From NCBI RefSeq assembly GCF_000716545.1, contig NZ_JNWZ01000018.1, positions 33,339-97,338 of the forward strand: a stretch of DNA of 64,000 nt, in the 5' to 3' direction. The DNA is from Kitasatospora phosalacinea (GTDB taxonomy: Bacteria; Actinomycetota; Actinomycetes; Streptomycetales; Streptomycetaceae). The position numbers were made by a program, and so were the translations under genes. This document shows positions 34,102-43,895 of the stretch, piece by piece. The first letter of the stretch is position 1, and each line of letters starts with the position of its first letter. Under the pieces are notes generated by a model. That model saw only the letters and a program-made list of their open reading frames with translations. It was not told where the DNA came from and did not search any database.

Positions 34102-35329
34102 CGGGCGCCTCCGGGGTGAGGGTGCGGGGCTGGGCCGGGAGCGGGACCGCTCCCGGCCCGGGTTCGTCGAGGTGGAAGAGTCGGGCGACGGGGACGTCGG
34201 TGCTGGAGTGCACGACGATCGAGGCGGCGATGCACACCGCGATGAGGGTGTAGGCCCGCTCGCCCTGCGGGATGCCGGCTTGCAGCACGAGCAGCCCGTA
34301 GACCACGGAGGCGAAGCCCTTCGGCCCGAACCAGGCCGCCACCAGCTGCTCGCGCCGGTCGATGCGGGAGCGCACCAGCGAGAGCAGCAGCGAGGCGGGG
34401 CGGATCAGCACGATCGCCAGCACCACCGCCGCGTACCCGCCCAGCGACAGGCCGCCGAACAGGGCGGGGGTGAGCAGGGCGCCGAAGACCAGCAGCGCGG
34501 CGAACTTCGACAGCTCCGCGAGCGCCTCGCCGAGCGGCTCGAACGCGGCCTTCGAGTCGGGTGCGACGGAGGCGAGGACGGCCCCGGCGGAGAACGCGGC
34601 GAGGTAGGGGTTGGCGTGGGTGAGGTGGCAGGCCGCGTACAGGATCACCCCGGTGGCCAGCGGCAGCAGCGGCTGCAGTCTCGCCTCCGCGCCCAGACCC
34701 GGTACCCGCACCAGCGCGTTGACGGCCAGCGGCAGCACCACGCCCAGGGCCAGGCCCCCGACGAGTTCCAGGCCGATGGTGGGCAGCGACGCCTCGAAGT
34801 CCGGGGAGGTGGGGCCGGCCGCGGCGATCAGCACCAGCACCACCGGCAGCGCCAGTCCGTCGTTCAGCCCGGACTCGACGTTCAGCAACTGCCGCAGCCG
34901 CGCCGGGACTTCCTTGCGTCCCACGATCGCGGAGGCGAACACCGGGTCGGTGGGGGCGAGGACCGCGCCGACCAGCAGCGAGGTCGTCCAGTCCAGACCG
35001 ACCAGCACGTGCGCCACGAGCGCCATGCCGGCGAACGCCAGCGGCATGCCCAGGCCCAGCGCGCGGGCGGGGTGGCGCCAGGCGGCGCGCAGGGCGGGGA
35101 AGGCGACGTGCATGCCGTCGGTGAACAGCACCGTGAACAGCGCCAGGTCCGCGGTCACGGCGACGATCGGGCTGGCGGGCGTGGTGTGGATCAGGCCCAG
35201 GAACCCGTCGCTGACCAGGGCACCCGCAGCCAGGAACAGCAGCGAGGTGGACAGGACGGTGCGGGCGGCCAGGCCCGACAGCAGGACCGCGACGAGCAGC
35301 GCGGCCCCGAACACGGCGACGAGCACCAC
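34088..35329 (-). CDS. CPA1/CPA2-type Na+(K+)/H+ antiporter
   Basis: A 413-residue cation:proton antiporter with about twelve helices. Key ion-path residues fit: LLVGAVLAPTDPVFASAIVG and LLNVESGLNDGLALPVVLV with the paired acidic residues, and FGPKGFASVVYGLL near the end. The hydrophilic C-terminal tail is short. It starts at GTG 35329 (or the next GTG), preceded by a structured leader. It leads the minus-strand operon with CBS and SLC13 genes and is divergent from kdp, so the locus as a whole handles monovalent cations. Confidence 0.87.
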   Translation of the reverse strand: MVLVAVFGAALLVAVLLSGLAARTVLSTSLLFLAAGALVSDGFLGLIHTTPASPIVAVTADLALFTVLFTDGMHVAFPALRAAWRHPARALGLGMPLAFAGMALVAHVLVGLDWTTSLLVGAVLAPTDPVFASAIVGRKEVPARLRQLLNVESGLNDGLALPVVLVLIAAAGPTSPDFEASLPTIGLELVGGLALGVVLPLAVNALVRVPGLGAEARLQPLLPLATGVILYAACHLTHANPYLAAFSAGAVLASVAPDSKAAFEPLGEALAELSKFAALLVFGALLTPALFGGLSLGGYAAVVLAIVLIRPASLLLSLVRSRIDRREQLVAAWFGPKGFASVVYGLLVLQAGIPQGERAYTLIAVCIAASIVVHSSTDVPVARLFHLDEPGPGAVPLPAQPRTLTPEAPDARA

Positions 35330-35344
35330 GAAGGGAACCCCCGG

Positions 35345-35425
35345 ATCGGCTGAGGAGCAAGAGGGCTGTCCCCTTGCTCGCCGACCAGGCTTCCCGGCAC
35401 ACCGAGAGCGACTTTATACGACTCT
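35345..35425 (-). promoter_or_regulatory. Structured 5' leader of the antiporter operon
   Basis: On the minus strand a TATAAA-like element near 35413-35418 is followed by GTGCCGGGAAGCCTGGTCGGC and then a strong hairpin: GAGCAAG/CTTGCTC (35355-35361 with 35373-35379), extended by GGG/CCC across a bulge. The start codon is about 26 bases beyond the hairpin. Position and compact folding suggest a cis-regulatory RNA, possibly ion- or nucleotide-responsive, or an attenuator. I cannot assign it to a named riboswitch class. Confidence 0.45.
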
Positions 35426-35429
35426 TACG

Positions 35430-35867
35430 GCTCCTTGACAGACCCTTTGCGGCCGACACGGCCGGCCGGCCGCCCGCACGGCCTTCCGCCCCGGCCCCGC
35501 CCGACAGGGGGGAACGGGGTGGCCAGCGGCCGCAGGACGGTGCGTGGTGAGGCCGTGGCCGGCGGGACACCACCCGTTCGGGATCCATGTCCTCCTCCTC
35601 TCGGACGGGCCGGGAAACGGCGGAGCGCCGGGACCCGCGGCACCGGCGAACCGGCCCCGGCCCGCTGCGGTGGGATCGGCCCAACGGCGCGGGCGTCAAG
35701 GCGGCGTCAATGCCGGCGGTCCATCCGTATGGAGGGCGTCAGGAAACCGGGAACAGCGCTGACCTGCTGGTTCGCTGCTCTCGCCGGTACTTCACCGGCC
35801 CCGCCCGGAGACTCCCCGGATCTCCGGCGGTGACAGCCCCCTTCGACCAGTTGGTGGAGCGATAGCC
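35430..35867. other. kdp upstream region with two dyads
   Basis: No gene is supported. Dyads GCCGGT(5 bp)ACCGGC at 35783-35799 and CCGGAGA(9 bp)TCTCCGG at 35805-35827 lie 40-85 bp before the first kdp peptide. They are candidate regulator sites or leader hairpins for the kdp operon. Confidence 0.4.
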
Positions 35868-35951
35868 ATGCTCGATCTCGTCTTCGTCGGTGTCACGGTC
35901 GCCGTGTTCGCCGTCATAGCCCTCATCGCGAAGGGGGTCGAGAAGCTGTGA
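35868..35951 (+). CDS. 27-residue membrane peptide preceding KdpF
   Basis: MLDLVFVGVTVAVFAVIALI is a single hydrophobic helix, followed by a short AKGVEKL tail. The stop overlaps the GTG of the next gene (GTGA), so it is coupled to kdpF. The size and topology match KdpF-like accessory peptides, which suggests a second small subunit of the K+-ATPase. It is not one of the classical kdp genes. Confidence 0.6.
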   Translation: MLDLVFVGVTVAVFAVIALIAKGVEKL

Positions 35952-36037
35952 GCGCCGAGCACGTCGCAGGTCTCATCGTCGCCGTCGCACTCGTCGGCTA
36001 CCTCGTCGTCGCGCTGATCTACCCGGAGAAGTTCTGA
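35948..36037 (+). CDS. kdpF: KdpF, small stabilising subunit of the Kdp K+-ATPase
   Basis: A 29-residue single-helix peptide ending [13 protein letters not shown], the usual KdpF C-terminus (GYL..AL..PE.F). In the complex it lies against KdpA and stabilises it. It overlaps the upstream peptide by four bases and precedes kdpA by one base. Confidence 0.85.
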   Translation: MSAEHVAGLIVAVALVGYLVVALIYPEKF

Positions 36038-36038
36038 C

Positions 36039-37700
36039 ATGAGCTCCACTCTCGCCGGGTGGCTGCAGGCGCTCGCGCTGGTCGGCGCGCTGGCCCTCTG
36101 CTACCGCCCTCTGGGCGACTACATCGCCCACCTGCTCACCTCCGCGAAGCACCTCGGAGCCGAGCGCGGTCTCTACAAGGTGGTCGGCGTCGACGGCGAC
36201 GCCGACCAGCGCTGGCCGGTCTACCTGCGCTCGGTGCTGGCCTTCTCCGCCCTGTCGATCCTCTTCCTGTACGGGCTGATCCGGCTGCAGACCCACCTGC
36301 TGCTCAGCCTGGGCGTGCCGGAGACGGAGGCGCACCAGGCTTGGAACACCGCGGTCTCGTTCACCACGAACACCAACTGGCAGTCGTACAGCGGCGAAGC
36401 CGCGATGGGCCACCTGGTGCAGATGGCCGGGCTGGCGGTGCAGAACTTCGTCTCGGCGGCGGTCGGCATCGCGGTGGTCGCGGCGCTGATCCGCGGCTTC
36501 GCCCGCAACCGCACCGACCGGGTCGGCAACTTCTGGGTCGACCTCACCCGCATCGTCCTGCGACTGCTGCTGCCGATCTCGGTCGTCTTCGCGCTCGTGC
36601 TGGTCGCCAACGGCGTGGTCCAGAACTTCCACGGCTTCCACGACCTCGCCACCCTCGGCGGCGACACCCAGTCGATCCCGGGCGGGCCGGTGGCCTCGCA
36701 GGAGGTCATCAAGGAGCTCGGCACCAACGGCGGCGGCTTCTTCAACGCCAACTCCGCCCACCCGTTCGAGAACCCGAACGGCTTCACCAACTGGCTGGAG
36801 GTCTTCCTGCTGCTGGTGATCTCCTTCTCGCTGCCGCGCACCTTCGGCAAGATGGTCGGCGACCACCGCCAGGGCTACGCGATCGTCGCCGTGATGGGCC
36901 TGTTCTGGGTCGCCTCCGCGGCGCTGATCACCTTCTCCGAGGCGCACCACTCGGGCACCGCGCTGAACGCGGCCGGCGGGGCGATGGAGGGCAAGGAGCA
37001 GCGCTTCGGCGTGGCAGCTTCGAGCCTGTTCGCGGCCTCCACGACGTTGACCTCGACCGGCGCGGTGGACTCCTTCCACGACTCGTTCACGCCGTTCGGC
37101 GGCGGCCTCACGATGTTCGACATGATGCTCGGTGAGATCGCGCCCGGCGGCACCGGCTCGGGCCTGTACGGCATGCTGGTCCTGGCGATCGTCGCCGTCT
37201 TCGTGGCGGGCCTGATGGTCGGCCGCACCCCCGAGTACCTGGGCAAGAAGCTCGGCGGCCGGGAGATGAAGTTCGCCTCCCTCTACATCCTCACCACCCC
37301 CGCCCTGGTACTCATCGGCACGGGTGTCGCGATGGCCCTGCCGGGCGAGCGCGCCGGGATGCTCAACTCCGGCGCGCACGGCTTCTCCGAGGTGCTGTAC
37401 GCCTTCACCTCCGCGAGCAACAACAACGGATCGGCGTTCGCCGGCATCACCGTGAACACGCCGTGGTACGACACCGCGCTCGGCCTGTGCATGGCCTTCG
37501 GCCGGTTCCTGCCGATGGTGTTCGTGCTGGCACTGGCGGGTTCGCTCGCCCGGCAGCAGCCGGTCCCCGCGAGCGCGGGCACCCTGCCCACCCACAAGCC
37601 CCTGTTCGTCGGCCTGTTGTCGAGCGTCGTCCTGATCGTCGTCGGCCTCACCTACTTCCCGGCCCTCGCTCTCGGGCCGATCGCGGAAGGTCTCCACTGA
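36039..37700 (+). CDS. kdpA: KdpA, K+-binding channel-like subunit
   Basis: A 553-residue membrane protein of the superfamily of K+ transporters with four selectivity-filter-like loops: [39 protein letters not shown], and [11 protein letters not shown]. It takes up potassium at high affinity, powered by KdpB. Length is normal for the family. Its stop overlaps the kdpB start (TGATG). Confidence 0.97.
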   Translation: MSSTLAGWLQALALVGALALCYRPLGDYIAHLLTSAKHLGAERGLYKVVGVDGDADQRWPVYLRSVLAFSALSILFLYGLIRLQTHLLLSLGVPETEAHQAWNTAVSFTTNTNWQSYSGEAAMGHLVQMAGLAVQNFVSAAVGIAVVAALIRGFARNRTDRVGNFWVDLTRIVLRLLLPISVVFALVLVANGVVQNFHGFHDLATLGGDTQSIPGGPVASQEVIKELGTNGGGFFNANSAHPFENPNGFTNWLEVFLLLVISFSLPRTFGKMVGDHRQGYAIVAVMGLFWVASAALITFSEAHHSGTALNAAGGAMEGKEQRFGVAASSLFAASTTLTSTGAVDSFHDSFTPFGGGLTMFDMMLGEIAPGGTGSGLYGMLVLAIVAVFVAGLMVGRTPEYLGKKLGGREMKFASLYILTTPALVLIGTGVAMALPGERAGMLNSGAHGFSEVLYAFTSASNNNGSAFAGITVNTPWYDTALGLCMAFGRFLPMVFVLALAGSLARQQPVPASAGTLPTHKPLFVGLLSSVVLIVVGLTYFPALALGPIAEGLH

Positions 37701-39793
37701 TGTCCAGCACCCTCACCCCCGCACCGGCCGAGCAGGGCAACAAGCCGCACAGAGTCCGGTCCGGGCTGCTCGACCCGAAGCTGATCGCCAAGTCCCTGCC
37801 CGACGCGGTGCGCAAGCTCGACCCCCGCGCCATGGTCAAGAACCCGGTCATGTTCGTGGTCGAGGTCGGCTCGGTCGTCACCACGATCTCGGCCATCGCT
37901 TCGCCTTCGGTGTTCGCCTGGTCGATCACCGTGTGGCTGTGGCTCACCACGGTCTTCGCCAACCTGGCCGAGGCCGTCGCCGAGGGCCGGGGCAAGGCCC
38001 AGGCCGACACCCTGCGCAAGACCAAGACCGAGGCCGTCGCCCGACGCCTCGTCAACTGGCCCGTCAGCGAGGCCGAGGAGGAAGTGCCCGGTACCGCGCT
38101 GCGCCTGGGCGACCACGTCGTCGTGGAGGCCGGGCAGACCATCCCCGGTGACGGCGACGTCGTCGAGGGCGTGGCCAGCGTCGACGAGTCGGCGATCACA
38201 GGCGAGTCCGCGCCGGTCATCCGCGAGTCCGGCGGCGACCGCTCCGCGGTGACCGGCGGCACCAAGGTGCTCTCCGACCGGATCGTGGTGAAGATCGCCT
38301 CCGAGCCGGGCAAGTCGTTCATCGACCGGATGATCGCGCTGGTGGAGGGCGCGGCCCGGCAGAAGACGCCCAACGAGATCGCGCTGAACATCCTGCTGGC
38401 CTCGCTCACGATCGTGTTCCTGGTCGCGGTGGTCACCCTGCAGCCGATGGCGACCTACGCGGGCGCCCCGCAGTCGATGATCGTGCTGGTGGCGCTGATC
38501 GTGGCGCTGATCCCGACCACCATCGGCGCGCTGCTCTCGGCGATCGGCATCGCCGGCATGGACCGGCTGGTGCAGCGCAACGTGCTCGCCATGTCCGGCC
38601 GGGCCGTCGAGGCCGCCGGCGACGTCAACACCCTGCTGCTCGACAAGACCGGCACCATCACCCTCGGCAACCGGCAGGCCGCCGAGTTCCAGCCCGCCAC
38701 CGGTGTGGAGATCGGCGAGCTCGCGGACGCCGCGCAGCTGTCCTCGCTCGCGGACGAGACCCCCGAGGGGCGTTCGATCGTCGTCCTCGCCAAGACCGAG
38801 TACGGCCTGCGGGCCCGCGCCCAGGGCGAGTTGGCGCACGCCACCTGGGTGCCGTTCGCCGCCCAGACCCGCATGTCGGGTGTCGACGTGGACGGCCGCC
38901 AGGTCCGCAAGGGCGCGGCCGGCTCCGTCGCCAACTGGGTCACCGGCAACGGCGGCACTGTCGGCTCGGACGTCGTGGCGCTGGTCGACGGCATCTCCGC
39001 TGCGGGCGGCACGCCGCTGGTCGTCGCGGAGAAGGACGGTGCCAAGGCTCCCCGCGTCCTGGGTGTGATCCACCTGAAGGACGTGGTCAAGGAGGGCATG
39101 CGCGAACGCTTCGAGGAGCTGCGGCGGATGGGCATCAGGACCGTGATGATCACGGGCGACAACCCGCTGACCGCCCGGGCGATCGCGGAGGAGGCGGGCG
39201 TCGACGACTTCCTCGCCGAGGCCACCCCCGAGGACAAGATGGCGCTGATCAAGAAGGAGCAGGCCGGCGGCAAGCTGGTCGCGATGACCGGCGACGGCAC
39301 CAACGACGCCCCCGCGCTCGCCCAGGCCGACGTCGGCGTCGCGATGAACACCGGCACCATGGCGGCCAAGGAGGCCGGCAACATGGTCGACCTCGACTCC
39401 GACCCCACCAAGCTGATCGAGATCGTCGAGATCGGCAAGCAACTCCTGATCACCCGGGGCGCGTTGACGACCTTCTCGATCGCCAACGACGTCGCCAAGT
39501 ACTTCGCGATCATCCCGGCGATGTTCGCCGGTGTCTATCCGGGCCTGCGGCACCTGAACGTCATGGGCCTGCACAGCCCGACCTCCGCGATCACCTCGGC
39601 GATCGTCTTCAACGCCCTGGTCATCGTCGGCCTGATCCCGCTCGCCCTGCGCGGCGTCAAGTACCGCCCCACCGACGCCAGTTCCCTACTCGCCCGGAAC
39701 ATCGGCGTCTACGGGATCGGCGGCCTGATCGTCCCGTTCGTCGGCATCAAGGCGATCGACCTGATCGTCCGGTTCATCCCCGGCCTGAGCTGA
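37700..39793 (+). CDS. kdpB: KdpB, P-type ATPase subunit
   Basis: A 697-residue P-type ATPase. TGES lies in the actuator domain ([11 protein letters not shown]), the phosphorylated Asp315 in DKTGTITLG, nucleotide-binding residues follow, and the hinge is [11 protein letters not shown]. Ion-path residues are in [18 protein letters not shown]. It hydrolyses ATP to drive K+ import through KdpA. All catalytic residues are present and the length is standard. Confidence 0.97.
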   Translation: MSSTLTPAPAEQGNKPHRVRSGLLDPKLIAKSLPDAVRKLDPRAMVKNPVMFVVEVGSVVTTISAIASPSVFAWSITVWLWLTTVFANLAEAVAEGRGKAQADTLRKTKTEAVARRLVNWPVSEAEEEVPGTALRLGDHVVVEAGQTIPGDGDVVEGVASVDESAITGESAPVIRESGGDRSAVTGGTKVLSDRIVVKIASEPGKSFIDRMIALVEGAARQKTPNEIALNILLASLTIVFLVAVVTLQPMATYAGAPQSMIVLVALIVALIPTTIGALLSAIGIAGMDRLVQRNVLAMSGRAVEAAGDVNTLLLDKTGTITLGNRQAAEFQPATGVEIGELADAAQLSSLADETPEGRSIVVLAKTEYGLRARAQGELAHATWVPFAAQTRMSGVDVDGRQVRKGAAGSVANWVTGNGGTVGSDVVALVDGISAAGGTPLVVAEKDGAKAPRVLGVIHLKDVVKEGMRERFEELRRMGIRTVMITGDNPLTARAIAEEAGVDDFLAEATPEDKMALIKKEQAGGKLVAMTGDGTNDAPALAQADVGVAMNTGTMAAKEAGNMVDLDSDPTKLIEIVEIGKQLLITRGALTTFSIANDVAKYFAIIPAMFAGVYPGLRHLNVMGLHSPTSAITSAIVFNALVIVGLIPLALRGVKYRPTDASSLLARNIGVYGIGGLIVPFVGIKAIDLIVRFIPGLS

Positions 39794-39810
39794 GAGAGGC
39801 CAGCCACCCC

Positions 39811-40428
39811 ATGCCCACCTTTCTGCGCACCCACCTCACCGCGCTGCGGATGCTGCTGGTGATGACCGCCGTCCTCGGCCTCGCCTACCCGCTGCTGGTC
39901 ACCGGCGTCAGCCAACTCGCCTTCGCCGACAAGGCCAACGGCTCGATCGTGACGTCCGACGGCAAGGAGATCGGCTCCAGCCTGCTCGGCCAGAACTACA
40001 ACCTCCCGAAGAAGGACCCCGGCGACGCCGACGAACAGGCCCAGCCGGACCCGAAGTTCTTCCAGCCGCGCTTCTCCGCCGGCGGTTACGACCCGAAGGC
40101 GTCCGGCGCCTCCAACCTGGGCCCGAACGACGAGAAGATGACCCAGGCGATCGAGGACCGCCGCGCCGCGATCGCCGCCTTCGACGGCGTCGATCCGGTC
40201 AGCGTCCCGCCGGACGCGGTCACCTCCTCCGGCTCCGGCCTCGACCCGCACATCTCCGTCGCCTACGCCAAGGAACAGGTGGACCGGGTCGCCCAGGCCC
40301 GCGGCCTGTCCACCGACGCGCTGAACCGCCTGATCGACACGTGCACCGAGGGCCGCTCGCTCGGCTTCCTCGGCGAGGACGGCGTCAACGTCGTCCTGCT
40401 GAACAAGGCGATCAGCGAGCAGAAGTGA
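39811..40428 (+). CDS. kdpC: KdpC, K+-ATPase accessory subunit
   Basis: A 205-residue protein with one N-terminal transmembrane helix (LLVMTAVLGLAYPLLVTG) and an extracellular domain with the family motifs FQPRFS, SGASNLGP, and a C-terminal VNVVLLNKAI. It joins the KdpFABC complex and helps ATP binding by KdpB. It follows kdpB by 17 bp. Confidence 0.96.
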   Translation: MPTFLRTHLTALRMLLVMTAVLGLAYPLLVTGVSQLAFADKANGSIVTSDGKEIGSSLLGQNYNLPKKDPGDADEQAQPDPKFFQPRFSAGGYDPKASGASNLGPNDEKMTQAIEDRRAAIAAFDGVDPVSVPPDAVTSSGSGLDPHISVAYAKEQVDRVAQARGLSTDALNRLIDTCTEGRSLGFLGEDGVNVVLLNKAISEQK

Positions 40429-40633
40429 CGGTGTTCGGCGGAGTCGAGGCGATGCCTCGGACGACCGGCCGATGACAGGCCGACCCGGGCGAGGGACGTG
40501 GATCCCGCGCCCGGGTCGGCCTGCCGCGTTCGGCCCACAGCCGGCCTCCGCCCGGCGGAACGACTCAATCCGCGCAGTCGCTGTCGCTGACAGCCCCCTC
40601 CCCGGCCGCCTTCGCACGGAAAGAGCAGCGCCC

Positions 40634-43213
40634 ATGTCCCGTGACCTCACCCCCGGCACCACCGCGCGCCGGGGGCAGTTGAGGGTCTACCTCGGTTCGG
40701 CCCCCGGCGTCGGCAAGACCTACCGGATGCTCGACGAGGCCCGCCGCAGACGGGACCGGGGTGCGGACGTGGTGGTCGGTTTCATCGAGTGCCACGGCCG
40801 CCAGCACACCGAGAGCATGCTCCAGGGCTTGGAGACGGTACCGCGCCTGACCCGGACCTACCGGGGCGGCGACTTCCAGGAGATGGACCTCGACGCGATC
40901 CTCGCCCGCCGCCCGCAGGTCGCCCTGGTGGACGAGCTCGCGCACACCAACATCCCCGGCGGCCGCAACGCCAAGCGCTGGCAGGACATCGAGGAACTCC
41001 TCGCCGCGGGCATCGACGTGGTCACCACCGTCAACGTCCAGCACCTCGAGTCGCTCAACGACGTCGTCCAGAAGATCACCGGCATCCCGCAGCGCGAGAC
41101 CGTCCCCGACGAGGTCGTCCGCCGCGCGGACCAGATCGAACTGGTGGACATGGCCCCGCAGGCACTGCGCCGCCGCCTCGCCCACGGCAACGTCTACCAG
41201 GCGGAGAAGGTGGACGCCGCGCTCTCCAACTACTTCCGGGTCGGCAACCTGACGGCCCTTCGGGAGCTCGCCCTGCTGTGGGTGGCCGGACGGGTCGACG
41301 AGGGCCTGCGCGACTACCGCGCCAGCCACGACATCGACCGCGTCTGGGAGACCCGCGAACGCGTCGTCGTCGCCCTCACCGGCGGTCCCGAAGGCGAGAC
41401 GCTGATCCGGCGCGCCGCCCGCATCGCCGACCGCACCGTCGGCGGCGAACTGCTCGCCGTGCACATCAGCCGCAGCGACGGCCTCGCGGGCGCCTCCCCG
41501 GGCACCCTCGCCCGACAGCGGCAACTGGTCGAGAACCTCGGCGGCAGCTACCACGTGGTGGTCGGCGACGACGTCCCGACCGCGCTGCTGGCCTTCGCCC
41601 GGGCGCACCACGCCACCCAGCTGGTCCTGGGCACGAGCCGCCGCGGGCGGCTGAACCGCTTCCTGACCGGACCCGGCACCGGCCAGACCACCGTGGACGG
41701 CTCCGAGGACATCGACGTCCACATGGTCACCCACGAGTTCACCGGCCGCGGCCGGCTCCCCTCCCTCGGCCGCCGCCACTCCCGGCGGCGCACCGTCGTG
41801 GGAATCCTCGCCGGCCTCGTGGTGCCCGCGGTCCTGACGGCGGTGCTCTCGCAGTTCCACAGCCAGGTCAACCTGACCACGGACGCGCTCGTCTTCCAAC
41901 TCGGCGTCGTGGGTGTGGCGCTGCTCGGGGGCGCGACCTCCGCCCTGCTGGCGTCGCTGGTCGCCTCGCTCCTGCTCAACTACTCCTTCATCCCCCCGGT
42001 CCACACCTTCACCATCGGTGAACCCAACAACGTCATCGCGCTGCTGGTGTTCGCGGTGGTCGCGCTGACGGTCTCCACGGTGGTCGACCACGCCGCCCGG
42101 CTCACCCGACGGGCCGCCCGCGCGACGGCCGAGGCCGAGACGCTGTCCACGCTGGCCGGAAGCGTCCTGCGGGGCGCGGACGCGCTGCCCGCACTGCTGG
42201 ACAAGACCCGCACCGCCTTCGCACTGGACTCGGTCGCCCTGCTCGACCGCGTGAGTGGTGAGGCACTGGGCCGCAGCGACGCCGAGGGCGCCCCGGCCCC
42301 GGACCGCACGGTCACCGAACTGCCGGTCGGCCCAGGCGCGTTGCTGGTCCTGGCCGGGCGCCGCCTGCCCGCCGCCGACCAGCGCGTGCTCACCGCCTTC
42401 GCCGCCCACATCGCCGCCGCCCTGGAACGCGACCGACTCGCCACCGCCGCCGCCGAGGTCGAGCCGATCAAGGCCGCGGACCGGATGCGCACCGCGCTCC
42501 TCGCCGCGGTCAGCCACGACCTGCGCACCCCGCTCGCCGCCGCCCTCGCCTCCGTCGGCTCGCTGCGCAGCCCCGACGTCGAGTTCTCGCCCGAGGACCA
42601 GGCCGAACTCCTCGCCACCGCCGACGAATCGCTGGCCAAGCTGACCCGCCTGGTCGACAACCTGCTCGACATGAGCCGCCTGCAGGCCGGCGTCCTCACC
42701 CTGCACCTCGAACCCGCCCACCTGGACGAGGTGCTGCCCCGCGTCCTCGACTCCCTGCTCGACGCCCACGCGCCCGTCCAGCCGCTCGACCTCGACACCG
42801 CGCCGCCCGTGCTCGCCGACCTGCCCCTGCTGGAGCGGGTGCTGGCCAACGTCATCACCAACGCGCTCCGGTACAACGCGCCCGGCGCGCCCGTCCTGGT
42901 CGCCGCCAGCCACCACCTCGACCGGGTCGAGATCCGGGTGATCGACCGCGGCCCCGGCATCCCGCCGGACGACCGCGACCGGGTCTTCCTGCCCTTCCAG
43001 CGCCTCGGCGACACCGACAACACCACCGGCGTCGGCCTCGGCCTCGCCCTCTCCCGCGGCCTCGCCGAAGCGATGGGCGGCTCCCTGGAGGTCGAGGACA
43101 CCCCGGGCGGCGGCACCACGATGCTGCTCACCCTGCCCGCCGCCGAACTGAGCGTGGACGGCCCGGCCGTGGACGATCTGACCGAGGGCGAGAACGGAGG
43201 GCCGGGAGAGTGA
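40634..43213 (+). CDS. kdpD: KdpD, osmosensitive K+ channel sensor histidine kinase
   Basis: An 859-residue sensor kinase. The KdpD N-domain has Walker A GSAPGVGKTYRM and Walker B LVDELAHTN. A universal-stress-like domain follows (around residues 235-370), then the DUF4118 four-helix membrane domain, a GAF-like segment, the histidine in VSHDLRTPLAAAL, and the ATPase motifs NVITNALRYN, DRGPGIPP and GVGLGLALSRGLAEA. Everything needed for kinase function is intact. The start at ATG 40634 matches the family N-terminus. Its stop overlaps the decayed kdpE. Confidence 0.94.
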   Translation: MSRDLTPGTTARRGQLRVYLGSAPGVGKTYRMLDEARRRRDRGADVVVGFIECHGRQHTESMLQGLETVPRLTRTYRGGDFQEMDLDAILARRPQVALVDELAHTNIPGGRNAKRWQDIEELLAAGIDVVTTVNVQHLESLNDVVQKITGIPQRETVPDEVVRRADQIELVDMAPQALRRRLAHGNVYQAEKVDAALSNYFRVGNLTALRELALLWVAGRVDEGLRDYRASHDIDRVWETRERVVVALTGGPEGETLIRRAARIADRTVGGELLAVHISRSDGLAGASPGTLARQRQLVENLGGSYHVVVGDDVPTALLAFARAHHATQLVLGTSRRGRLNRFLTGPGTGQTTVDGSEDIDVHMVTHEFTGRGRLPSLGRRHSRRRTVVGILAGLVVPAVLTAVLSQFHSQVNLTTDALVFQLGVVGVALLGGATSALLASLVASLLLNYSFIPPVHTFTIGEPNNVIALLVFAVVALTVSTVVDHAARLTRRAARATAEAETLSTLAGSVLRGADALPALLDKTRTAFALDSVALLDRVSGEALGRSDAEGAPAPDRTVTELPVGPGALLVLAGRRLPAADQRVLTAFAAHIAAALERDRLATAAAEVEPIKAADRMRTALLAAVSHDLRTPLAAALASVGSLRSPDVEFSPEDQAELLATADESLAKLTRLVDNLLDMSRLQAGVLTLHLEPAHLDEVLPRVLDSLLDAHAPVQPLDLDTAPPVLADLPLLERVLANVITNALRYNAPGAPVLVAASHHLDRVEIRVIDRGPGIPPDDRDRVFLPFQRLGDTDNTTGVGLGLALSRGLAEAMGGSLEVEDTPGGGTTMLLTLPAAELSVDGPAVDDLTEGENGGPGE

Positions 43214-43536
43214 CGCGGATCTTGGGCGTGGACGACGAACCGCAGCTGCTGCGCGCACTGGAGATCGACCTGCACGCCCGTCGCCACGCTGCGCCCACAC
43301 CGTCGACCTCCCCGCCGCCGTCGTCACCGGCCCGAGCGGACCGGTGCGGCTCACCTCCACCGAGTGGAAGGTCACGCGGCTGCTGCCGGCCGGCCCGGGC
43401 CGCCTGGTGCCCGGCAGGCAGATGCTGCGCGAGGTCCGGGGCCCGGACGCGGAGGGCCACGGCAACTACCTGCGGGTCCACCCGCCCCCGCCACCTGATC
43501 ACCGAGCCCGGCACCGGCTACCACTTCGAACCGTGA
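43210..43536 (+). pseudogene. kdpE: kdpE response regulator relic
   Basis: The first ~26 codons in frame 1 are a good KdpE start (VTRILGVDDEPQLLRALEIDL). About 100 residues of the receiver domain, including the phosphoacceptor Asp and the conserved Lys, are missing. From about 43290 the winged-helix domain continues in another frame (RLTSTEWKV, GHGNYLRVH). A further ~12-residue deletion and frame return then give RHLITEPGTGYHFEP at the end. At least two deletions and two frameshifts rule out a working regulator, though the GTGA overlap with kdpD is preserved. Confidence 0.88.
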
Positions 43537-43895
43537 CGGCCCCGCAGGCCCGCCAACGTGGCGTCAAGACCCGCCCCACCGGCGCAGCCGGCTACGCCCG
43601 GCGAGGGGCGGGTGCGCGAGCGCGGCGAAGTCAGCCACCCTCCGGCCCGGTGCCCGTCGTTCCCACCGGTCCGGAGGGGTTCACCACCGATCCTCCGTCT
43701 CCGTGCCGGGCGCTGCTGCGTGGTCCATCGCCCGCCCACCCCGTTCTCCCGCACCCGCCCACGACGGCCGACGGGCCCGACCGGGCCCGGTCTCCGTACG
43801 GAAAGGGCCGTTCGGACCAAGCAGCGCCGCGCGGGTCGCCGGGAGGCTGGAGAGGAGGACACGGGGGAGCCCGGCCGGCTGAGGAGGCGGACGTC
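43537..43895. other. Intergenic region after kdpE relic
   Basis: No gene is supported. It contains two palindromic boxes described separately (43774-43787, 43805-43818) ahead of the Rv1733c-like gene. Confidence 0.5.
43774..43818. promoter_or_regulatory. Two DosR-type box candidates upstream of the Rv1733c-like gene
   Basis: GGCCCGACCGGGCC (43774-43787) and GGGCCGTTCGGACC (43805-43818) both fit GGNCCGNNCGGNCC and are 31 bp apart, near three helical turns. The proximal box ends 77 bp before the ATG. The mycobacterial DosR box has the same symmetry (GGGACnnnnGTCCC). Confidence 0.5.

Noticed and set aside
35430..35867. ydaO-type c-di-AMP riboswitch before kdp
   Set aside because: I could not trace the conserved core of that RNA; only two simple dyads are present.
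37652..39574. Long minus-strand open frame opposite kdpB
   Set aside because: Complement of a fully conserved P-type ATPase; no domain similarity on the minus strand.
40565..43465. Long minus-strand open frame opposite kdpD
   Set aside because: Shadow of kdpD; repetitive Gly/Val/Glu translation, no recognisable fold.
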